The position numbers were made by a program, and so were the translations under genes. A stretch of 54,614 bases of DNA. Source: Nocardia alni (lineage in GTDB: Bacteria; Actinomycetota; Actinomycetes; Mycobacteriales; Mycobacteriaceae). The notes below the pieces were generated by a model, which worked only from the letters and a program-made list of their open reading frames with translations, made no database searches and had not been told where the DNA came from. Position 1 is the first letter of the stretch; every line of letters starts with the position of its first letter. The stretch is taken from contig NZ_JAGPOX010000061.1 in assembly GCF_019038435.1 (NCBI RefSeq), positions 1 through 54,614 of the forward strand, given 5' to 3'. This document shows, piece after piece, positions 1 to 8,386 of this stretch.

Positions 1-778
1 CGCGGGGGATGCCCAGGCGGGTGGGGTCGATCGTGGTTTCGGCGATGCGGCCGCCGGTGACGACCCAGGTGTCGGTGGTGTCGGCGGTGGTGATCTCGTC
101 CAGGCCGTCGTTGCCGCGGACCACCAGGGCGTTGGTGCCGCGCTCGGCGAAGGCGCCCGCGATCACGGGGACCAGGTCGGCGAAGGCGCAGCCGATCAGG
201 CCCGCGCCGGGCTGGGCGGGGTTGGTGAGGGGCCCCAGGACGTTGAAGACCGTGGGTATGCCGATCTGGGCGCGGGCGGGGCCGGCGTAGCGCAGGCCGG
301 AGTGGAACATGGGGGCGAAGCAGAAGCCGATTCCGGCCTCGCGCACGCAGTGCGCCACCGATTCCGGGCCCAGGGAGATCTTCACGCCCAGTGCCTCGAG
401 CACGTCGGCGCCGCCGCTCTTGGAGGAGGCCGCGCGGTTACCGTGCTTGACCACCGGAATTCCGGCGGCGGACACAACGATCGAGGACATGGTGGAGATG
501 TTGACCGTGCCCGAGCGGTCGCCGCCGGTGCCGACGATATCGATCGCCGGACCGTCCACCGGCACCCGCACCGCCCGCGCGAGCATCCCGGCGGCCAGGC
601 CGGACAGTTCGGCGGGGGTGGGGCCCTTCATCTTCATCGCCACCCCGAACGCGGCGATCTGGGCCGGCGTGGCGTTGTCGGAGAAGATCTCATCGATCAC
701 CCACGCCGCCTCCTCCGTGGTCAGATCGACCCCGTCGGTGAGGGCCCCGAGGATCTGGGGCCAGGTGCGCGCGTTCAT
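1..778 (-). CDS. trpD: Anthranilate phosphoribosyltransferase (3' end outside window)
   Basis: Transfers a phosphoribosyl group from PRPP to anthranilate, the second committed step of tryptophan synthesis in the cytoplasm. The visible part covers about 259 residues from the N-terminus. It shows the family's PRPP-binding GTGGD motif followed by SGTVNIST, the KHGNRAASSKSG anthranilate/PRPP loop, and a GPLTNPA motif. The reading frame runs off the left edge, so the C-terminus is not seen. The ATG at 778 is chosen because AGGAGAGG lies just upstream and the N-terminus (MNARTWPQILGALTDG) looks like TrpD. The gene is divergent from ctaE, the same arrangement as trpD-ctaE in mycobacteria. No trp leader peptide or attenuator is evident in the gap. 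Confidence 0.95.
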   Translation of the reverse strand, partial: MNARTWPQILGALTDGVDLTTEEAAWVIDEIFSDNATPAQIAAFGVAMKMKGPTPAELSGLAAGMLARAVRVPVDGPAIDIVGTGGDRSGTVNISTMSSIVVSAAGIPVVKHGNRAASSKSGGADVLEALGVKISLGPESVAHCVREAGIGFCFAPMFHSGLRYAGPARAQIGIPTVFNVLGPLTNPAQPGAGLIGCAFADLVPVIAGAFAERGTNALVVRGNDGLDEITTADTTDTWVVTGGRIAETTIDPTRLGIPR

Positions 779-1301
779 CGACCTCTCCTGTCGCAAGCGC
801 CGCACGGTCGGCGGCTCGACTAGCAGCCTAGTAGGAGCCCGCAAGGCGTTATGCCGGTGTATATACCGGGACCGGACCCGGCCCCGGACCCGGTGTCGCG
901 GAATCCGTCTCGTCCCCACCGATCGACCGCCGCCACACCGACCGCACACCCATCGCGTAACCGTTCCCGAGTATCGCCGAATATCCCCGCGCGACTCGAA
1001 CTCCGCGCGCGACTACGAGCGCTTCAGAACATCGCACCCCATGCGGTCCTGCGGATCGGGAACCCAATCCGCGCGCGTGTCGTTGGACATAACAGGAACA
1101 CGATCGATCCAACCCACCCGATCGCTTGCCCAAACCCGCTCCGCACCTCCGGAACCGGCCCCGACCAGCCATGATCATCCGACACGCCGGACACGCCGGA
1201 CCTCGGGTGAGTCTCCGTCCGGCCCTGCGAATTCCGACACGGACCGCCAAGATTCCCACCCGGCTACTCCTGTCGTACTACGACGGGTCATACTTACCGG
1301 C
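779..1301. other. Intergenic region between divergent trpD and ctaE
   Basis: This 523-bp gap has no convincing gene: open frames on both strands are Arg/Pro-rich GC artefacts. It contains a palindromic patch at 854-869 (CCGGT, GTATAT, ACCGG) about 75 bp upstream of the trpD start, and GC-rich direct repeats just after it. Near ctaE a CATACT hexamer ends 7 nt before the GTG start, which could be a weak -10. I cannot assign a regulator to the palindrome. Confidence 0.5.
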
Positions 1302-1913
1302 GTGACGACCGCAGTAGGGAACCAAGGATCGGCCATAACTCAGCGCGTGCATTCGCTGAACCGGCCCAACATGGTCAGCGTCGGTACCATCATCTGGCTG
1401 TCGAGCGAGCTGATGTTCTTCGCGGGCCTGTTCGCCATGTACTTCGTCGCGCGCGCCCAGGCGCACGGGAACTGGCCGCCGGAGCCGACCAAGCTCGACA
1501 TGAAGCTCGCCGTGCCGGTCACCGCCGTGCTGATCGCCTCGTCCTTCACCTGCCAGATGGGCGTGTTCGCGGCCGAGAAGGGCGACGTGTTCGGGCTGCG
1601 CCGCTGGTACGTGGTGACCTTCTTCATGGGTCTGTTCTTCGTCTGCGGCCAGGCCACCGAGTACCACGGTCTCTACTCCGAGGGCACGTCGATCTCCAGC
1701 AGCTCCTACGGCTCGGTGTTCTTCATCACCACCGGCTTCCACGGTATGCACGTCATCGGCGGTCTCATCGCGTTCATCTTCCTGCTGATCCGCACGAAGG
1801 TCAGCAAGTTCACCCCGGCGCAGGCCACGGCGGCGATCGTCGTCTCCTACTACTGGCACTTCGTCGACATCGTGTGGATCGGGCTGTTCGCCACGATCTA
1901 CTTCGTGCGCTAG
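1302..1913 (+). CDS. ctaE: Cytochrome c oxidase subunit III
   Basis: Subunit III of the aa3-type cytochrome c oxidase, a plasma-membrane component that in actinobacteria sits in a supercomplex with the cytochrome bcc complex encoded just downstream. The 203-residue product has about five hydrophobic helices and conserved family stretches: SSELMFFAGLFAMYF near residue 35, TEYHGLY near 125, GFHGMHVIGG near 145 and YYWHFVDIVWIGLF near the C-terminus. The frame is open much further upstream, but that extension is Arg/Pro-rich and unlike the family. GTG at 1302 gives the usual length and N-terminus (VTTAVGNQGSA). It starts the ctaE-qcrCAB cluster; the gap to qcrC is 71 bp. Confidence 0.96.
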   Translation: MTTAVGNQGSAITQRVHSLNRPNMVSVGTIIWLSSELMFFAGLFAMYFVARAQAHGNWPPEPTKLDMKLAVPVTAVLIASSFTCQMGVFAAEKGDVFGLRRWYVVTFFMGLFFVCGQATEYHGLYSEGTSISSSSYGSVFFITTGFHGMHVIGGLIAFIFLLIRTKVSKFTPAQATAAIVVSYYWHFVDIVWIGLFATIYFVR

Positions 1914-1984
1914 CCCGCCGGGCGGTAACGCCACAGAACGACCTGCAGCATCAGTCGGTTCCGTCTACTCCAAAGGGACTTCAG

Positions 1985-2854
1985 ATGAGTTCATCTCCCC
2001 CGTCAGCGCCAGAAGAGCCAGGCAGCGCCGGGAACGCCCAAGCAACCAAGACTCGTAAGCAGCGCAGGCTGCGGCGGAAGCTGGCCGGTGGTCTGGTACT
2101 TGTGATGGCTCTCGTCGGAGCTGGGCTGGGCGCATCCCTGCTGACCCCGCACGCGCAGGTCGCCACCGCCGACCAGGACCAGTCGTCACTGATCCGTCAG
2201 GGCAAGCAGCTCTACGACACCTCCTGCATCACCTGCCACGGCGCGAACCTGCAGGGAGTGCAGGACCGCGGCCCCGCCCTGATCGGCGTCGGTTCTGCCG
2301 CGGTGTACTTCCAGGTCTCCACCGGCCGCATGCCCGCGCCGTGGAACGCCGGACAGATCGTGCGCAAGCCCCCGAAGTTCGACGAGTCGCAGACCGACGC
2401 GCTGATGGCCTATGTCGCCGCGAACGGTGGCGGCCCCTCGGTGGTTCGCGATCCGGACGGCAGCCTGGCCCAGGATTCCCTGGTCAAGGGCGCCGACCTC
2501 GGCGTCGGCGGCGAGCTGTTCCGCATGAACTGCGCGTCCTGCCACAACTTCACCGGTAAGGGCGGCGCACTGTCCTCCGGCAAGTTCGCCCCGGCGCTGA
2601 ACGAGGCCAACGAGCAGCAGATCTACACCGCGATGCTCTCCGGTCCGCAGAACATGCCGAAGTTCTCCGACCGCGAGATCACCCCCGACGAGAAGCGCGA
2701 CATCATCGCGTACATCAAGAACCGCACCGAATCCCACCCCGAGGGCGGCTACGGCCTCGGCGGCTTCGGTCCCGCGACCGAGGGTCTGGCGATGTGGATC
2801 ATCGGCATCGTGGCCGTGGTCGGCTCGGCGATGTGGATCGGATCCCGCTCATGA
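1985..2854 (+). CDS. qcrC: Ubiquinol/menaquinol-cytochrome c reductase, diheme cytochrome c subunit
   Basis: Diheme cytochrome c of the actinobacterial bcc complex; it replaces the soluble cytochrome c by passing electrons from the Rieske centre to cytochrome oxidase. The 289-residue protein has an N-terminal membrane anchor (about residues 30-50), two covalent heme motifs, C81-I-T-C84-H85 and C183-A-S-C186-H187, and a C-terminal membrane helix in the last 25 residues. ATG at 1985 follows AAAGGGA at a normal spacing. Its stop overlaps the qcrA start (ATGA at 2851-2854), implying translational coupling. The external domains face the cell exterior. Strong family match. Confidence 0.96.
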   Translation: MSSSPPSAPEEPGSAGNAQATKTRKQRRLRRKLAGGLVLVMALVGAGLGASLLTPHAQVATADQDQSSLIRQGKQLYDTSCITCHGANLQGVQDRGPALIGVGSAAVYFQVSTGRMPAPWNAGQIVRKPPKFDESQTDALMAYVAANGGGPSVVRDPDGSLAQDSLVKGADLGVGGELFRMNCASCHNFTGKGGALSSGKFAPALNEANEQQIYTAMLSGPQNMPKFSDREITPDEKRDIIAYIKNRTESHPEGGYGLGGFGPATEGLAMWIIGIVAVVGSAMWIGSRS

Positions 2855-4050
2855 CAGACAAGGAGCACAACGGCGACATGAGTCGGCCAGGCGACGGCGG
2901 TGCCGTCAATCCCGACGGTGGCGAAACCCGCACAGTGAACTTGGACCCGACCGAGGAACAGCTCGATGCGATGTCGCAGGAGGAGCTGGTCGAACTCGGC
3001 ACCGCGCGGGACGGCGTCGATGTCGCCTACCGCGCCCCGCGCTGGCCGGTTCCGGGCACTCGCGCGGAGAAGCGGGCCGAGCGTCAGGTGGCGTTCTGGT
3101 TCGTCCTGTCGACCCTCGCGGGTATCGCGCTGATCGGCGTGTTCCTGTTCTGGCCGTGGCGGTACAAGACCCGCGACGAGTCCGGCGCGGGCATCTACTC
3201 GCTGACCACCCCGCTGTACGGCCTGCTGCTGGGCATCGCGGTGCTGGCCATCGGCGTGGCCATGGTGCTGATTCGCAAGAAGTTCATCCCGGCCGAGATC
3301 TCCATCCAGGATCGCCACGACGGCGCCTCGCCCGAGGTGGAGCGGCGCACCCTGGTCGCCGAACTGACCGACGCGCTGGAGACCTCCACGCTGGCCCGCC
3401 GCAAGCTGATCACCCGCACCGCCGGCCTGGGCATGGGCGTGCTGGGCGTCGGCGCGCTGTTCGTCTTCGTCGGCGGCATGATCAAGAACCCGTGGGCGCA
3501 GGGCAAGAAGTCCCCGCTGTGGGTGTCGGGCTGGACCCCGGACTACGCGGGCCAGACCGTGTTCCTGCGCAAGGACACCGGTCGCCCCGACGACATCGTG
3601 CTGATGCGTCCCGAGGATCTCGACGCGGGCGGCATGGAGACGGTGTTCCCGTGGAAAGAGGAGTGGCGCGGCAACGACGAGGAGACCCTCCAGTCGCTGC
3701 GCGGCATCCGCAACGCGGCCATGCTGATTCGCTTCCGTCCCGAGGACGCCGCCCGCGCGGTCAAGCGCAAGGGCCAGGAGAGCTTCAACTTCGGCGACTA
3801 CTGGGCCTATTCGAAGATCTGCACCCACCTGGGCTGCCCGACCTCGCTGTACGAGCAGCAGGACCAGCACATCCTGTGCCCCTGCCACCAGTCGCAGTTC
3901 GACGCGCTCCACTGGGGTAAGCCGATCTTCGGTCCCGCCGCGCGTGCCCTGCCGCAGCTGCCGATCACTGTCAACACCGACGGCTACCTGGTCGCCAACG
4001 GCGACTTCATCGAGCCGCTCGGGCCCGCCTACTGGGAGCGTCGTTCATGA
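2851..4050 (+). CDS. qcrA: Rieske iron-sulfur subunit of the cytochrome bcc complex
   Basis: Carries the 2Fe-2S centre that takes an electron from menaquinol and passes it to the diheme cytochrome QcrC. The 399-residue protein has three membrane helices in the first 200 residues, as in actinobacterial QcrA (classical Rieske proteins have one). The C-terminal Rieske fold shows C324-T-H326-L-G-C329 and C343-P-C345-H346. By family knowledge C324, H326, C343 and H346 bind the cluster and C329-C345 form the disulfide. ATG at 2851 overlaps the qcrC stop, and the qcrA stop overlaps qcrB. The N-terminal ~50 residues are acidic and polar, probably cytoplasmic. Confidence 0.96.
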   Translation: MTDKEHNGDMSRPGDGGAVNPDGGETRTVNLDPTEEQLDAMSQEELVELGTARDGVDVAYRAPRWPVPGTRAEKRAERQVAFWFVLSTLAGIALIGVFLFWPWRYKTRDESGAGIYSLTTPLYGLLLGIAVLAIGVAMVLIRKKFIPAEISIQDRHDGASPEVERRTLVAELTDALETSTLARRKLITRTAGLGMGVLGVGALFVFVGGMIKNPWAQGKKSPLWVSGWTPDYAGQTVFLRKDTGRPDDIVLMRPEDLDAGGMETVFPWKEEWRGNDEETLQSLRGIRNAAMLIRFRPEDAARAVKRKGQESFNFGDYWAYSKICTHLGCPTSLYEQQDQHILCPCHQSQFDALHWGKPIFGPAARALPQLPITVNTDGYLVANGDFIEPLGPAYWERRS

Positions 4051-5660
4051 GTCAGGCGAATGAAATGGACGAGCGCTACCACATGGCGGCGTTCGTCAAG
4101 CGGTCGATCAACAAGGTCTTCCCGACCCACTGGTCGTTCCTGCTCGGTGAGATCGCGCTGTACGCGTTCATCATCCTGCTGCTGACGGGTATCTACCTGA
4201 CGCTGTACTTCAACCCGTCCATGAGCGACGTCATCTACAACGGCTCCTATCAGCCGCTGCGTGGCGTCACCATGTCGCAGGCGTACGAGAGCACGCTGAA
4301 CATCAGCTTCGAGGTGCGCGGCGGTCTGTTCGTCCGCCAGGTGCACCACTGGGCTGCCCTGCTGTTCGCGGCCTCGATCATCGTGCACCTGCTGCGCATC
4401 TTCTTCACCGGTGCGTTCCGCAAGCCGCGCGAGGCGAACTGGGTCATCGGTTCGCTGCTGCTGATCCTGGCCATGTTCGAGGGCTTCTTCGGTTACTCGA
4501 TCCCGGACGACCTGCTCTCGGGCACCGGCCTGCGCGCCGCGTTCGGCGGTATCACCATGGGTATTCCGGTGATCGGCACCTGGATGCACTGGCTGATATT
4601 CGGCGGTGACTTCCCGGGCACGATCATCATTCCGCGCCTCTACATCGCGCACGTGCTCTTGCTGCCGGGCATCATCCTGGCGTTGATCGCCGCGCACGTG
4701 GCGCTGGTCTGGTACCAGAAGCACACCCAGTTCCCCGGACCGGGCCGCACCGAGCGCAACGTCGTCGGCGCGCGCATCGTGCCGGTGTTCGCCGCCGACC
4801 AGGGCGCGTTCTTCATGTTCACCCTGGGCGTCATGGCGGTCATGGGTGGCGTGCTGCAGATCAACCCGATCTGGAACCTGGGTCCGTACAACCCCTCCCA
4901 GGTGTCGGCGGGGTCGCAGCCGGACTTCTACATGATGTGGACCGACGGCCTGGCCCGTCTGATGCCGCCCTGGGAGCTGTATCTGGGCCGATATACGGTG
5001 CCCGCGCCGTTCTGGGTCGCGTTGATCATGGGCCTGGTGTTCATGGTGCTGATCGCCTACCCATGGATCGAGAAGCGCCTGACCGGCGACGACGCCCGGC
5101 ACAACCTGCTGCAGCGTCCGCGAGATGTGCCGGTGCGCACCGCGATCGGCGCCATGTCCATCGCGTTCTACCTGGTGCTGACCTTCGCGTGTGACAACGA
5201 CATCATCGCGCTGAAGTTCAACCTGTCGCTGAACGCGACGACCTGGTTCTTCCGTATCGCGCTGCTGATCGCGCCGCCGCTGGCCTACTTCCTGGCCTAC
5301 CGGATGTGCCTGGGCCTGCAGCGGGCCGACCGCGAGATCCTGGAGCACGGCATCGAGACCGGTGTGATCAAGCGTCTGCCGCACGGCGAGTACATCGAGG
5401 TGCACCAGCCGCTGGGCCCGGTCGACGGCCACGGCCACCCGATCCCGCTGGAGTACCAGGGCGCACCGGTGCCGAAGAAGATGAACAAGCTGGGCCTGGC
5501 GGGCAAGCCGGGTATGGGCTCGTTCCTCAGAGCGGATCCGGCGTCGGAGGCCGAGGAGCTCACCGCGTACGAGCACGAGCAGCATCACAAGCAGCTCGAG
5601 ATCCTCGCCGAGCACCAGAACAAGGCGATCGAGGAAGCCGGCGAGCACAGCAGCCACTGA
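4047..5660 (+). CDS. qcrB: Cytochrome b subunit of the cytochrome bcc complex
   Basis: Membrane subunit holding the two b hemes and the menaquinol sites. The 537-residue protein has about eight to nine helices. Paired heme-ligand histidines are visible in RQVHHWAALLFAASIIVH (near residue 100) and in the helix around AHVALVWYQKH (near 225). The Qo-site motif reads PDFY, where classical cytochrome b has PEWY; as far as I recall this is normal for actinobacteria. The C-terminal ~110 residues form a charged cytoplasmic tail ending in His-rich sequence, also an actinobacterial trait. The start overlaps the qcrA stop (ATGA). A strong terminator follows. This subunit is the target of drugs such as telacebec in mycobacteria. 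Confidence 0.97.
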   Translation: MSQANEMDERYHMAAFVKRSINKVFPTHWSFLLGEIALYAFIILLLTGIYLTLYFNPSMSDVIYNGSYQPLRGVTMSQAYESTLNISFEVRGGLFVRQVHHWAALLFAASIIVHLLRIFFTGAFRKPREANWVIGSLLLILAMFEGFFGYSIPDDLLSGTGLRAAFGGITMGIPVIGTWMHWLIFGGDFPGTIIIPRLYIAHVLLLPGIILALIAAHVALVWYQKHTQFPGPGRTERNVVGARIVPVFAADQGAFFMFTLGVMAVMGGVLQINPIWNLGPYNPSQVSAGSQPDFYMMWTDGLARLMPPWELYLGRYTVPAPFWVALIMGLVFMVLIAYPWIEKRLTGDDARHNLLQRPRDVPVRTAIGAMSIAFYLVLTFACDNDIIALKFNLSLNATTWFFRIALLIAPPLAYFLAYRMCLGLQRADREILEHGIETGVIKRLPHGEYIEVHQPLGPVDGHGHPIPLEYQGAPVPKKMNKLGLAGKPGMGSFLRADPASEAEELTAYEHEQHHKQLEILAEHQNKAIEEAGEHSSH

Positions 5661-5674
5661 GTTCACCCACGTCG

Positions 5675-5713
5675 AGGCCCCGAGTCGAAACGGCTCGGGG
5701 CCTTGCCTTTTCT
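5675..5713 (+). terminator. Intrinsic terminator after qcrB
   Basis: A perfect 10-bp inverted repeat, AGGCCCCGAG at 5675-5684 and CTCGGGGCCT at 5694-5703, encloses a 9-nt loop and is followed by a T-rich stretch (TGCCTTTTCT). It lies 15 bp after the qcrB stop and should end the ctaE-qcrCAB transcript. Confidence 0.85.
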
Positions 5714-5801
5714 GGCGATATCCGAAATATGTGAATTGCCCGCTATTTTGGACACGCCGAGCATGATGCTGCGACTGCGCGCGTGGCGGCGGCGGTTTGG
5801 C

Positions 5802-5807
5802 TACAGT
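5802..5807 (+). promoter_or_regulatory. Putative -10 (TACAGT) of a leaderless transcript
   Basis: TACAGT fits the actinobacterial TAnnnT -10 consensus and ends exactly 6 nt before the GTG at 5814, so the predicted transcript starts at or next to the start codon. No convincing -35 is visible. Confidence 0.5.
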
Positions 5808-5813
5808 CCAGGT

Positions 5814-6107
5814 GTGACGATGAAGTCGACTACCGGCCTGCTGCTAGGGACTCTCGCCGCAGGGGCCCTGCTCTGCGCCGCGCCCGCGCAGGCGGCACAG
5901 GGGGCGCTGTACATCAACGGTCACGCCTACGCCAAGACCACCAATTGCCTGACCGTGCGATCGTTCCCGCTGCGGCTGCGGATCGTGAACAACAGCGATG
6001 AGCAGGCGCGCGTCTATCTGCTGCCCGGCTGCCACGGCGGGGTGACCAAGTCCATCGAGGCGGGGGAGAAGGCCGCGCCGATCGGATCCTCCGTGCTCGA
6101 GGGGTAG
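5814..6107 (+). CDS. Small secreted protein of unknown function
   Basis: A 97-residue protein with a clear signal peptide: a short basic start (MTMKS), a hydrophobic core (TGLLLGTLAAGALLCAA) and a likely cleavage site after PAQA around residue 25. The mature part is about 70 residues with two cysteines (TNCLTV and LPGCHGG) that could form a disulfide. Neither family nor function is recognised. GTG 5814 is preferred because a TAnnnT hexamer lies 6 nt upstream; ATG at 5820 is an alternative. It is convergent with the Lrp-domain gene, with only 9 bp between the stops. Base composition resembles the neighbours. Confidence 0.7.
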   Translation: MTMKSTTGLLLGTLAAGALLCAAPAQAAQGALYINGHAYAKTTNCLTVRSFPLRLRIVNNSDEQARVYLLPGCHGGVTKSIEAGEKAAPIGSSVLEG

Positions 6108-6116
6108 TCGCCCGCG

Positions 6117-6392
6117 CTATTCGCCGATCGAGAACCCGGCCTCCACATCGGCTCGCGAGTATGACTTGAACGCGATGTGGGTGGCTGTGCGCAGCACTCC
6201 GGCCGTCTTGTTGATCCGGCCGGTGACCACCTCGGCGATCTGCTCGTGATCGCGCACCCGTACCGTCGCGATCAGATCGACGTCGCCCGCGCACGAGTAC
6301 ACCTCGGTGACACCCTCGATATCCGCCAGCGCCTGCGCGGTCTCGGGAATGCGCGCGGCCTCGGCGTGGATCAATACGATCGCGGTAATCAT
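6117..6392 (-). CDS. Stand-alone Lrp/AsnC ligand-binding (RAM) domain protein
   Basis: A 91-residue protein that is only the ligand-binding/oligomerisation domain of Lrp/AsnC regulators, without the helix-turn-helix. It shows the alpha-beta pattern of the family: MITAIVLIHAEAARIPETAQ, then a GVTEVYSCAGDVDLIATVRV strand pair with the typical GxxDL, and a C-terminal AFKSYS strand. Such proteins may form heteromers with full Lrp regulators or sense amino acids on their own; here that is inference. It lies near trpD and the respiratory genes, as in other Mycobacteriales. A TAGACT hexamer sits 6 nt before the ATG, suggesting a leaderless mRNA. Confidence 0.85.
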   Translation of the reverse strand: MITAIVLIHAEAARIPETAQALADIEGVTEVYSCAGDVDLIATVRVRDHEQIAEVVTGRINKTAGVLRTATHIAFKSYSRADVEAGFSIGE

Positions 6393-6398
6393 GGTCCG

Positions 6399-6404
6399 AG
6401 TCTA
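6399..6404 (-). promoter_or_regulatory. Putative -10 (TAGACT) of the Lrp-domain gene
   Basis: On the minus strand TAGACT is followed by 6 nt (CGGACC) and then the ATG at 6392. This matches the TAnnnT-N6-start pattern seen at several genes in this window. Confidence 0.5.
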
Positions 6405-6432
6405 TGGGGTGGGCGCACAGGCTATGCACGGG

Positions 6433-8256
6433 TCAGGCCTCGGTGCGTGAGAGATAGTCCCGGCCGGTGGCCTCGACCCGGACGGCGGATTCGGCACGTT
6501 CGACCCAGGACAGCCAGGGGCCCGCGCCGAGGCGGGGTCCGCCATAACCGTCGGTGGTCCGCACGATGCGGGTTCCGGGTTGTTCGAGCCAGCGGACGAG
6601 CAGGGCCGTTTCCTCCGGTAGCGCGCCCCGCAGCGGGGGATACGCGATGCTCCGGGGGTCGTCACAGGGCGTGGCATCCAGGCTCGACAGTGTGAGGGGG
6701 ATTTCGGCCGGGGCGTCGAGTCCGGTGGGAATCACGGTTTCCGCGGCGGCGACGAGGTAGTCGACGACGGGCATCGGCGGGACGCCGCGCGCGGCGGTCC
6801 CGGCGGCGGCCAGGCGGCCGTAGCGGATGACCGCGAATTCCCAGCCGCCCGCCTCGGCCCGGCGCGCGGCGACGAGCTCGGCGATGCGGGCCAGCGCGGC
6901 CAGGCGCTGGGTGCGATGCAGGGCGCGCACGACCGCGACGGTGCGGTCCCGCGCCCGGGCCGCGGCCTCGAAATTCTCGGCCGCCGAACAGGTTTCGAGC
7001 CGCTCGCGCATGGCGTGCAGCGGCCGATCGTCACCCCCGGTGAACAACTCGCGTACCGCGCGGGGCGCGGGCGCGTATTGCGTTGCGTCGGTGGGTGTTC
7101 CGATGCGTCCGGCCGGGCAGCCGCCGACCGCGGCGGGCGGGCAATCGGCGCCGTGGCGGCCGTGCCGGGGGATCCGGGTGGTGCACGTGCGCAGCCCGCA
7201 GTACTCCGCGACGGTGGCCGCGATCTCGGCGGCGTTGGCACGGGATCCGAACGGCCCCAGCGCATCCCGGCCCGGAGTGCGGGTGATGGTGAAGCGTGGG
7301 AACGGCTCCTGGGTGAGCGTGATCCACCATGCCCGCTGCGGAAATTTCGAGCGCCGGTTGTACGGCGGGGTGTGCGCGAGCAGCAGACGCAATTCCCGGA
7401 CTCCGGCCTCTAGTCCGTGCGCGCACGGCACGTGATCGATCCGGGTGGCCAGCGCGACCATCTCGCGCATGCGCGGACGGGTCTCCGAGCCGGTGAAGTA
7501 GGTGCGCACCCGGCGGCGCAGATTGACCGCCGTGCCTATATAGAGGACCTCGTCGGAGGGACCGCGGAACAGATAAACCCCCGGCACGGCGGGCAGGTCG
7601 GCGGCCAGCACCCTTTTGGCGCGCTGGCGGTGGTTCACCGCGGGCAGGTAGTCGGCCAGCTCGGTGAGGCTGTGCACGCCCAGATTGCCGACCCGGCCGA
7701 TCAGCGCGTGCAATACGTCGACGGTGGCGCGGGCGTCGTCCAGCGCACGGTGGGTGGGCCGGGTCTGCGAGCCCAGCAGCTGAGCCAGCGCCGAGAGCCG
7801 GACGCTGGGCGCCTCGTCGCGGGACAGGATCCGCCGCGCCAGCTGCACCGTGCACAGCACCTGGAACGCGGGCCAGGCCGTCGTACAGCGCGCCGCGGCG
7901 GCCTTCAGGAAGCCGATGTCGAAGCGGGCGTTGTGCGCGACCAGTACTGCGCCGGACGCGAATTCCAGAAATCCGGGCAGCACCGCGTCGATCTGCGGGG
8001 CCTGCCGCACCATCGCCGTGGTGATGCCGGTGATCTGCACGATCTGCGGCGGGATCGCGCGACCGGGATCGACGAGGGTGGCGAATTCGCCCAGGACCTC
8101 GCCGCCGCACACCTTCACCGCACCGATCTCGGTGATCGAGTCGTCGTCCGGGCTGGTGCCGGTGGTCTCCAGGTCGACGACGACGAATGTGGTGGCGTAC
8201 AGCGGGGTATCGAGATCATCGAAGGCCAGCTGGGCCGGTCGAGCGGGCGGGGGCAC
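6433..8256 (-). CDS. DEDDh exonuclease fused to a UvrC-like GIY-YIG domain
   Basis: A 607-residue two-nuclease fusion, co-located with NlpC/P60 genes as is Rv2191 of M. tuberculosis. Residues ~20-190 are a DnaQ/Pol III epsilon-type 3'-5' exonuclease: D28-L-E30 in VVVDLETTG, a second motif HNARFDIGFL, and HRALDDARATVD with the catalytic His and Asp. From ~225 comes a GIY-YIG domain (GVYLFRGPSDEVLYIG, then NLRRRVRTYF), followed near 410-440 by a UVR-like helical pair (LETCSAAENFEAAARARDR). The second, RNase H-like nuclease half of UvrC is not apparent. It probably acts in DNA repair or processing; the substrate is unknown. GTG at 8256 lies 7 nt after a TACGCT hexamer. Confidence 0.88.
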   Translation of the reverse strand: MPPPARPAQLAFDDLDTPLYATTFVVVDLETTGTSPDDDSITEIGAVKVCGGEVLGEFATLVDPGRAIPPQIVQITGITTAMVRQAPQIDAVLPGFLEFASGAVLVAHNARFDIGFLKAAAARCTTAWPAFQVLCTVQLARRILSRDEAPSVRLSALAQLLGSQTRPTHRALDDARATVDVLHALIGRVGNLGVHSLTELADYLPAVNHRQRAKRVLAADLPAVPGVYLFRGPSDEVLYIGTAVNLRRRVRTYFTGSETRPRMREMVALATRIDHVPCAHGLEAGVRELRLLLAHTPPYNRRSKFPQRAWWITLTQEPFPRFTITRTPGRDALGPFGSRANAAEIAATVAEYCGLRTCTTRIPRHGRHGADCPPAAVGGCPAGRIGTPTDATQYAPAPRAVRELFTGGDDRPLHAMRERLETCSAAENFEAAARARDRTVAVVRALHRTQRLAALARIAELVAARRAEAGGWEFAVIRYGRLAAAGTAARGVPPMPVVDYLVAAAETVIPTGLDAPAEIPLTLSSLDATPCDDPRSIAYPPLRGALPEETALLVRWLEQPGTRIVRTTDGYGGPRLGAGPWLSWVERAESAVRVEATGRDYLSRTEA

Positions 8257-8263
8257 GGGCAGC

Positions 8264-8269
8264 AGCGTA
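8264..8269 (-). promoter_or_regulatory. Putative -10 (TACGCT) of the exonuclease/GIY-YIG gene
   Basis: On the minus strand TACGCT ends 7 nt before the GTG start at 8256, giving a predicted leaderless or nearly leaderless transcript. Confidence 0.45.
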
Positions 8270-8366
8270 TTGCGGGGGTATGACAGATTCGGTCGGTGTC
8301 GCCTTCGCCGGTATCGACTGTCGAGCGACGAGGTGCGAACGGCCGCGATTCGCTGGTTTACACATA

Positions 8367-8386
8367 AATGTGACTGGAGTCACATT
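8367..8386. promoter_or_regulatory. CRP/GlxR-type operator
   Basis: The sequence reads AATGTGA, CTGGAG, TCACATT: perfect 7-bp arms around a 6-bp spacer, an exact match to the TGTGA-N6-TCACA consensus of CRP-family regulators (Crp in Mycobacterium, GlxR in Corynebacterium). Its centre is about 120 bp upstream of the exonuclease start and about 430 bp upstream of the NlpC/P60 start, so the target gene is unclear. Confidence 0.7.

Noticed and set aside
854..869. CCGGT-GTATAT-ACCGG palindrome upstream of trpD as a trp operator
   Set aside because: No actinobacterial Trp repressor site of this form is known to me, and the surrounding GGACCGGACCCGG repeats make such dyads likely by chance.
309..1301. 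Long N-terminal extension of ctaE (start near 309)
   Set aside because: The extension overlaps trpD antisense and a GC-rich gap and has no similarity to subunit III; GTG 1302 gives the normal 203-residue protein.
4029..5666. 545-codon open frame on the minus strand opposite qcrB
   Set aside because: It mirrors qcrB exactly; composition is His/Gln/Arg-rich with no family motif. A GC-rich antisense shadow.
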